Source of the DNA: Streptacidiphilus albus JL83
GTDB lineage: Bacteria > Actinomycetota > Actinomycetes > Streptomycetales > Streptomycetaceae
Assembly (NCBI RefSeq): GCF_000744705.1
Contig: NZ_JQML01000001.1
Coordinates: 2,356,001 to 2,420,000 of the forward strand
Length of the DNA: 64,000 nucleotides
Direction: 5' to 3'
Under the pieces are notes generated by a model. It was given only the letters and a program-made list of their open reading frames with translations. It was not told where the DNA came from and made no database searches. This document shows, piece after piece, positions 59,974 through 64,000 of this stretch. Position 1 is the stretch's first letter, and each line of letters opens with the position of its first letter. The translations under genes were made by a program, and so were the position numbers.

Positions 59974-60515
59974 TCAGGCAACCCGAAGTTCGATGAGGCC
60001 AAAGCGGTCGATTTCACAGGGCGCTGCGACCGTGACGAGGACAGTGCTGTCGTCGGGAAAGCGCAACGTGAAGAGCGGCTCGAGTGCCATGAGGAAGGCG
60101 AAGCCCTCACGGTCCTCATCGCTCCACGGGGCTGTAGCCACTCCCACGGCTCGCCAGCCGCCGGGCTCGGCCGTGATCCTGACCGACAGTTCGAAGCGTC
60201 CTAGGCATGTCGATCGGTTGGCCCACCACTCCAGGTGAGCAACCGATTCGTAGAACTCCATGTGGGCCAGTGTGGCCATGGGTCGGGCAGCGACGCGAAC
60301 GACTTTCCGAGTCCCGAGGCGCTTGACAGCGTCGGCCACGCCGCGACAGGTTTCCGCACGTCCCGCACGTCCCACCGCCGAGCCCGTCCCGCTTCAGCAA
60401 CGGCCGCGAGGTACGCGTCGACGAGCTGGTGATACTCGGCCGGCTGCAGCGACAGAGCCCCGCCAGGAACCCTGCAGTCGTGCCCGCCCCAAGCTGCGGT
60501 CGCGATCAGGTTCAA
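59974..60515 (-). pseudogene. Hypothetical protein downstream of helicase, probably frameshifted
   Basis: Frame one starts at a TTG overlapping the helicase stop codon (TTGA) and codes SLQPAEYHQLVDAYLAAVAEAGRARRWDVRDV before becoming unnatural. Frame two codes AETCRGVADAVKRLGTRKVV, then MATLAHMEFYESVAHLEWWANRSTCLGRFELSV and EDREGFAFLMALEPLFTLRFPDDSTVLVTV, ending at 59974. One extra base near 60345-60360 would join them as RDVAETCRG into a 180-residue protein. If not joined, GTG 60375 gives a 133-residue product. The family is unknown, although the second part looks conserved. Confidence 0.5.
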
Positions 60516-62590
60516 CGGCCACCAGTCGCCTCGGAAGCAGCATTTCCAGGAATGGATCCGAGCCACAGGGTGTCACGCGCACGAGTCATGGCCACGAAGA
60601 GCTGACGACGTGCCAGATCGGCGCGCTCGCGGCTGGCGGCAGCGGAGCTGTCCTGGCCCGTTCCCGTGATCTTGACGTTGGGCGTGGTAGCGGTGATCTC
60701 GTCGTAGCGGGGAAGGAAGACATGCTTGAAGTCCAAGCCCTTGGCCCGGGTGTAGCTGCCGATCTTCACGGCGTCCGAGGGAGTGCCGTCGTAGTCCTCC
60801 AGCAGACAGATCGAGACGCCGTGGCTGCGCAGTAGGTGGGAGTAGTGCTCGACGGCCCTTCTGGTCGCGCCGAGGACGGCTGAGGCCGCAGTGTCCGGGC
60901 TCGTCCTGACGGCGCGGATGAGCGCGTCGTCGTGGTCAGACAGGGAAGCGAAGCGCTGGACGGTGACCGTGCCGTCGTGGCATACCAGTTCCACATCCCG
61001 AGCTCCGCGGCCACTGGTGTCGTCGAGGTCGTCGTAGGCGACGTCGGCAACCACTTCGAGGGCTGCGGCGAGGATCTGCGGGGCATTGCGGTAGTTCACC
61101 TTCAGCACCTGGCCCCGGTCGCCGCGAATGTCCACCCCGGCGTCACTCAGCCGGAACCCTCCGGGGTAAACGGACTGCTGGCCATCGCCGACCAGGAGGA
61201 GCCCGTTGGGGGCATCACCGACCAGTGCGTGGAGGAATTGCACGGCGACCTGCGGCAGGTCCTGCGCCTCGTCCACGATGACGGAGCTGTATTTCGACAG
61301 AGAGGAGTCACGGCGGATCGCATCGCGAGCGGCGACGAGGACGTCGGGGAAGTCCTGGATGGGTTCGCGTTCCGCTTTGAGGCGCTCGTAGGTCTCGTAG
61401 AGCTCCCATACGGCTTCACGGTCGCGGCGCTGCGGTACGGTCCCTCGGCCCCGGCCACGTCGCGAAACGACAGCGTATGCGGCAAATTCGGTGATGCCAC
61501 GACCTTTGATCACATATTCGATTTCGTCCTGCCAGTAGCGCGGGTCCGGAACGAGCTCGGCGAGTCGCCCGGACCGCCCGACCTTCGCCCATGCGCGGTT
61601 GAACACGGTCCTGGCCCGGTCCCCGTGGAGGTGGGGAGTTGCTCCGGCGTCGCGTAGGAACTCCTGGGCGAACGCGAAGAGACTGCGGAAGTCGACGCGC
61701 GCGGCGACATACGGCGCCATGGCGTGCAGGAAGCTGCTCTGCACGCGCGGCAGGTTGCGGGCGTAGGTGATGTAGAGGATCCGACTGGTGGTGCGCTGGG
61801 CCAGGTGGGCGGCGCGGTGCAGGCCGACCACCGTCTTGCCGGTACCCGCTGGGCCGCTGATCCGGGCGGGCCCCTGCCAGTTGCGGCGGACCAGTGACAG
61901 CTGGTCCTGCGCCAGGAACGTCATCCAGCTCTCGATCGGGGCCGCAAGGACGCTGTCCATCAGACGGTTCCGCAGTTCACCAAGATCGAAGAGGCCGTCG
62001 GAATCGCCCTCTGCTTCGCGCTCCGAAGCGTTGGAAACGGTGCCTGTCATGTGCTCGGAGTCGGGCGCGGCCGCGAGATGAGACGGGAACGCCCCCGCGA
62101 GTTGGTCAGCGACGAGACGCGCCTGGGTCGGCGTCAACCGCCGGCGTTCTGCGTGCAGGGCGGGGGCGAACTGGCGGACGTCCAGCCGCCACACCAGCCC
62201 CCTGGCCTCGTTTGCGTCTGCTTCCTCGCAGATGTGGAGGGCCCGCACCGCAATCGGCGCCAAACCGAGTTCGCCGGCGGCGCGAGCGGCAGTCCGGGTA
62301 GCCGCATCAAGACGACTGCTTTCGGCATCGGGCGCACCTCCGACTGCGATGACGAACGCGCCGCCCGGACCGACGAGCAACGCATCGGCCTGCAGGGCAG
62401 AGGACCCTTGTTCGAGCCATCGGCGGTCAAGAAGCAGATGCCACTGTGTGCCGGCCAGGGTGAGGAGTTGCGTGATGGCCGAGAGTTGGAAGGACGTCGC
62501 CGTCGGCCACTGGCTCCGGGCCATCTTTCGCGCTCCCGCGAAGACCCGATCCAGCTTCTGCTCCTGTGCCCGTCGGTCTTGCACACCCAC
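60512..62590 (-). CDS. UvrD-family helicase with degenerate NERD-like N-terminus
   Basis: 692 residues from a GTG. Residues 45-90 resemble a NERD nuclease domain (WHLLLDRRWLE, then LQADALLVGPGGAFVIAV), but the second acidic residue and the catalytic Lys expected after VI are A and G, so cleavage is unlikely. The SF1 helicase core follows: Walker A SGPAGTGKTVV (about 245-255), VIVDEAQDLP (438-447), LLLVGDGQQSVY, KVNYRNAPQIL, GSYTRAKGLDFKHVFLP and RRQLFVAMTRARDTLWL. Two unknown genes follow on the same strand. Repair or phage defence are possible roles. Confidence 0.85.
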   Translation of the reverse strand: MGVQDRRAQEQKLDRVFAGARKMARSQWPTATSFQLSAITQLLTLAGTQWHLLLDRRWLEQGSSALQADALLVGPGGAFVIAVGGAPDAESSRLDAATRTAARAAGELGLAPIAVRALHICEEADANEARGLVWRLDVRQFAPALHAERRRLTPTQARLVADQLAGAFPSHLAAAPDSEHMTGTVSNASEREAEGDSDGLFDLGELRNRLMDSVLAAPIESWMTFLAQDQLSLVRRNWQGPARISGPAGTGKTVVGLHRAAHLAQRTTSRILYITYARNLPRVQSSFLHAMAPYVAARVDFRSLFAFAQEFLRDAGATPHLHGDRARTVFNRAWAKVGRSGRLAELVPDPRYWQDEIEYVIKGRGITEFAAYAVVSRRGRGRGTVPQRRDREAVWELYETYERLKAEREPIQDFPDVLVAARDAIRRDSSLSKYSSVIVDEAQDLPQVAVQFLHALVGDAPNGLLLVGDGQQSVYPGGFRLSDAGVDIRGDRGQVLKVNYRNAPQILAAALEVVADVAYDDLDDTSGRGARDVELVCHDGTVTVQRFASLSDHDDALIRAVRTSPDTAASAVLGATRRAVEHYSHLLRSHGVSICLLEDYDGTPSDAVKIGSYTRAKGLDFKHVFLPRYDEITATTPNVKITGTGQDSSAAASRERADLARRQLFVAMTRARDTLWLGSIPGNAASEATGGR

Positions 62591-62609
62591 CCCCAGGGAA
62601 TCTGTTCAG

Positions 62610-62640
62610 TTCCTACGTACACATTGATACATGTCAAGTC
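62610..62640 (-). promoter_or_regulatory. Probable promoter of the helicase unit
   Basis: On the minus strand TTGACA (62637-62632) is a consensus -35 hexamer, 42 bases upstream of the GTG. A TAGGAA about 16 bases further on is a weak -10 candidate. The surrounding 62610-62660 is the most AT-rich stretch near here, and ACATTTGAT/ATCAATGT form an imperfect dyad over it. Confidence 0.5.
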
Positions 62641-62689
62641 ATCAAATGTCGAAGTGGAATGAGGCGTTCGCAGGCACGACGCCCGGCCA

Positions 62690-64000
62690 ACGCCCAATGC
62701 CGCGAAGCTTAAGTTGATCAAGGAGTGGTTCGCCGGGGAGCTGCCCGGTGCGCTGCTCAACGTCCCGTCAGTCGTGCGGCTAGGGTTGCCGCATGGTTCA
62801 GGGGTCCGTCGAATCGGATGGTCCGGTCGCGCGACCGGACCAGGTGTCGTTGGGAGTCTTGGTTGCGGCGGTGCCGCGATTCAAGGTCGATGAGGCCGCA
62901 GCGGTGTGCGGGGTGGCCGAGCAGCGTCGAGGGGGCAAACTCCCTCCGCACGTGACCGCCTATCTGACGATGGCGCTGTGCCTGTTCTCTGACGACGCGG
63001 CCGAGGAGGTCGCGCAGAAGGTCACCGGATCGCTGTCGCAGTTCGGCGTGTGGGACGCCGCGTGGGAACCGCCGACGTCGTCGGGGATCACCCAGGCGCG
63101 CAAGCGGCTGGGCCGGGATGTGCTGCGCGAGACGTTCTACCGGGTGGCAGAGCCGGTGGCCACCAGTGAGACCCGGGGCGCGTGGCTGCGCGGATGGCGC
63201 CTGATGGCCATCGACGGTTTCGACCTCGACCTTCCCGACTCGGCCGAGAACGCAGCCGAGTTCGGTTACGCCGGCAACGACCAGTCCCGCTCCGCGTTCC
63301 CCAAGGCCCGGGTGGTGGCCGTCGTCGAGTGTGGTTCGCACGCCTTCGTCGACGCCGAGGTCGGCCCGTGGAACCGCAGCGAGAAGGCGATGGCGGCGTC
63401 GCTACTGCCCTCGATCTCCACTGACTGGCTGCTGCTGGCCGATCGGGGCTTCTACAGCTTCGCCGCGTTCAGCGCCGCTGCCCAGACCGGGGCGGCGCTG
63501 TGCTGGCGGGCACCGACGCAGCTGTCGCTGCCGGTCCTGAAGGTCCTGTCCGATGGTACGTATCTGTCGGCCCTGGTTGATCCGCGCCTGCGCGGCCGGC
63601 AGCGGGAGGAACTGCTGCAGGAGGCGAAATCCGGTGCGAAGCCGGACCCGGCCGCCGCCCACGTGGTGCGGATCGTGGAGTACGACGTCCCCGACCGCGA
63701 CGGCGGGGAGCTGATCTGTCTGATCACTACGGTCACCGAGCCGGAGGACGCGACCGCCGCTGAACTGGCGGCTGCCTATCACCAGCGGTGGGAGGAGGAA
63801 GCCGCGAACGGCCAGCTGAAGACGGTTCTGCGCGGCCCTGGGAAGGTACTTCGGTCCAAGAGCCCGGACCTGGTCCACCAGGAGATCTGGGCCTACCTGC
63901 TGGTCCACTACGCGATCAACTCCCTGATCTGCCAAGCCGCGACCGGTGCCGACATCGACCCGGACCGGATCAGCTTCCTCAGGACCCTCAACATCGTCCG
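62690..64000 (+). mobile_element. IS4-family insertion sequence, right end beyond the window
   Basis: The transposase gene at 62793 defines the element. Its left end should lie in 62685-62720, where the sequence changes to CCAACGCCCAATGCCGCGAAGC, similar to what I recall of ends in related actinobacterial IS4 elements. The exact terminus and target duplication cannot be fixed because the right end is not in the window. Confidence 0.7.
62793..64000 (+). CDS. IS4 family transposase (partial, runs off the right end)
   Basis: At least 402 residues from ATG 62793, still open at the window edge. The N-terminal region (VLVAAVPRFKVDEAAAVCGVAEQRRGGKLPPHVTAYLTMALCLF) is the IS4 N-terminal domain. DDE residues are visible: D in MAIDGFDLDLPD, D in LLADRGFYSF, and the YREK box Y-HQ-R-WEE-E-AANGQL-K, which fits the IS4 spacing exactly. 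The sequence looks intact as far as it can be read. Confidence 0.92.
   Translation, partial: MVQGSVESDGPVARPDQVSLGVLVAAVPRFKVDEAAAVCGVAEQRRGGKLPPHVTAYLTMALCLFSDDAAEEVAQKVTGSLSQFGVWDAAWEPPTSSGITQARKRLGRDVLRETFYRVAEPVATSETRGAWLRGWRLMAIDGFDLDLPDSAENAAEFGYAGNDQSRSAFPKARVVAVVECGSHAFVDAEVGPWNRSEKAMAASLLPSISTDWLLLADRGFYSFAAFSAAAQTGAALCWRAPTQLSLPVLKVLSDGTYLSALVDPRLRGRQREELLQEAKSGAKPDPAAAHVVRIVEYDVPDRDGGELICLITTVTEPEDATAAELAAAYHQRWEEEAANGQLKTVLRGPGKVLRSKSPDLVHQEIWAYLLVHYAINSLICQAATGADIDPDRISFLRTLNIV

Noticed and set aside
1..64000. tRNA, rRNA or tmRNA genes
   Set aside because: No cloverleaf-like sequence with the TTCGA-type T-loop and matching acceptor stem, and no rRNA sequence, was noticed while reading either strand.

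Overview
The window is very GC-rich. Almost every gene has third positions saturated with G or C, GTG starts are common, and neighbouring genes are joined by ATGA or GTGA overlaps. Together with genes typical of the group (a GlnA2-type glutamine synthetase, F420 reductase, SARP/STAND regulators, XRE-DUF5753 with DUF397, WXG100 proteins), this points to Streptomycetaceae (Streptomyces, Kitasatospora or Streptacidiphilus). The genus cannot be fixed from this sequence alone.

Left part (1-31.5 kb) is core-like chromosome. It holds a DUF2079 membrane protein, glnA2, nadE, a membrane-anchored endonuclease/exonuclease/phosphatase, an MFS efflux pump with its TetR regulator and an unusually clear operator, panB, a DrrAB-like ABC exporter, a large SARP-STAND regulator, a DUF421 protein, an aspT-aspD aspartate:alanine exchange operon, a site-2-type protease, an F420:NADP reductase and another MFS protein. 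Next come a tightly overlapped five-gene DUF4129/MoxR/DUF58 operon, map, a stand-alone primase-polymerase-like protein, a lipoprotein and a response regulator.

Middle part (31.5-48 kb) continues with the histidine kinase paired to that regulator. It sits against a deletion scar of an ABC transporter. There is also a remnant of a MEDS/HATPase signalling gene, an aldehyde/alcohol dehydrogenase pair, prfC, a LapA-like protein, a three-gene ribose-type (CUT2) sugar ABC operon, a TetR regulator, an alpha/beta hydrolase and a secreted amidase/CHAP-like protein.

Right part (48-64 kb) is accessory. It contains SLOG and HAD-like proteins, an XRE/DUF397 module with a frameshift, a truncated glucose-6-phosphate dehydrogenase, small secreted proteins, and a four-gene cassette built around WXG100-type secretion proteins (53.1-55.7 kb). 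Beyond these are a second STAND regulator divergent from a secreted protein, and a NERD-like/UvrD helicase whose nuclease motif looks degraded, with two uncharacterised downstream genes. An IS4-family transposase runs off the right edge.

Four genes (TetR at 6.2-6.8 kb, SARP at 11.6-15.0 kb, XRE at 49.3-50.3 kb, a hypothetical at 60.0-60.5 kb) are each broken by one apparent frameshift. In every case adding a single base repairs the gene; for the first three the natural place is a short G/C run. That pattern suggests base-call undercalls as much as true decay. The ABC scar, the MEDS remnant and the zwf fragment are instead real deletions. No tRNA, rRNA or CRISPR array was seen.
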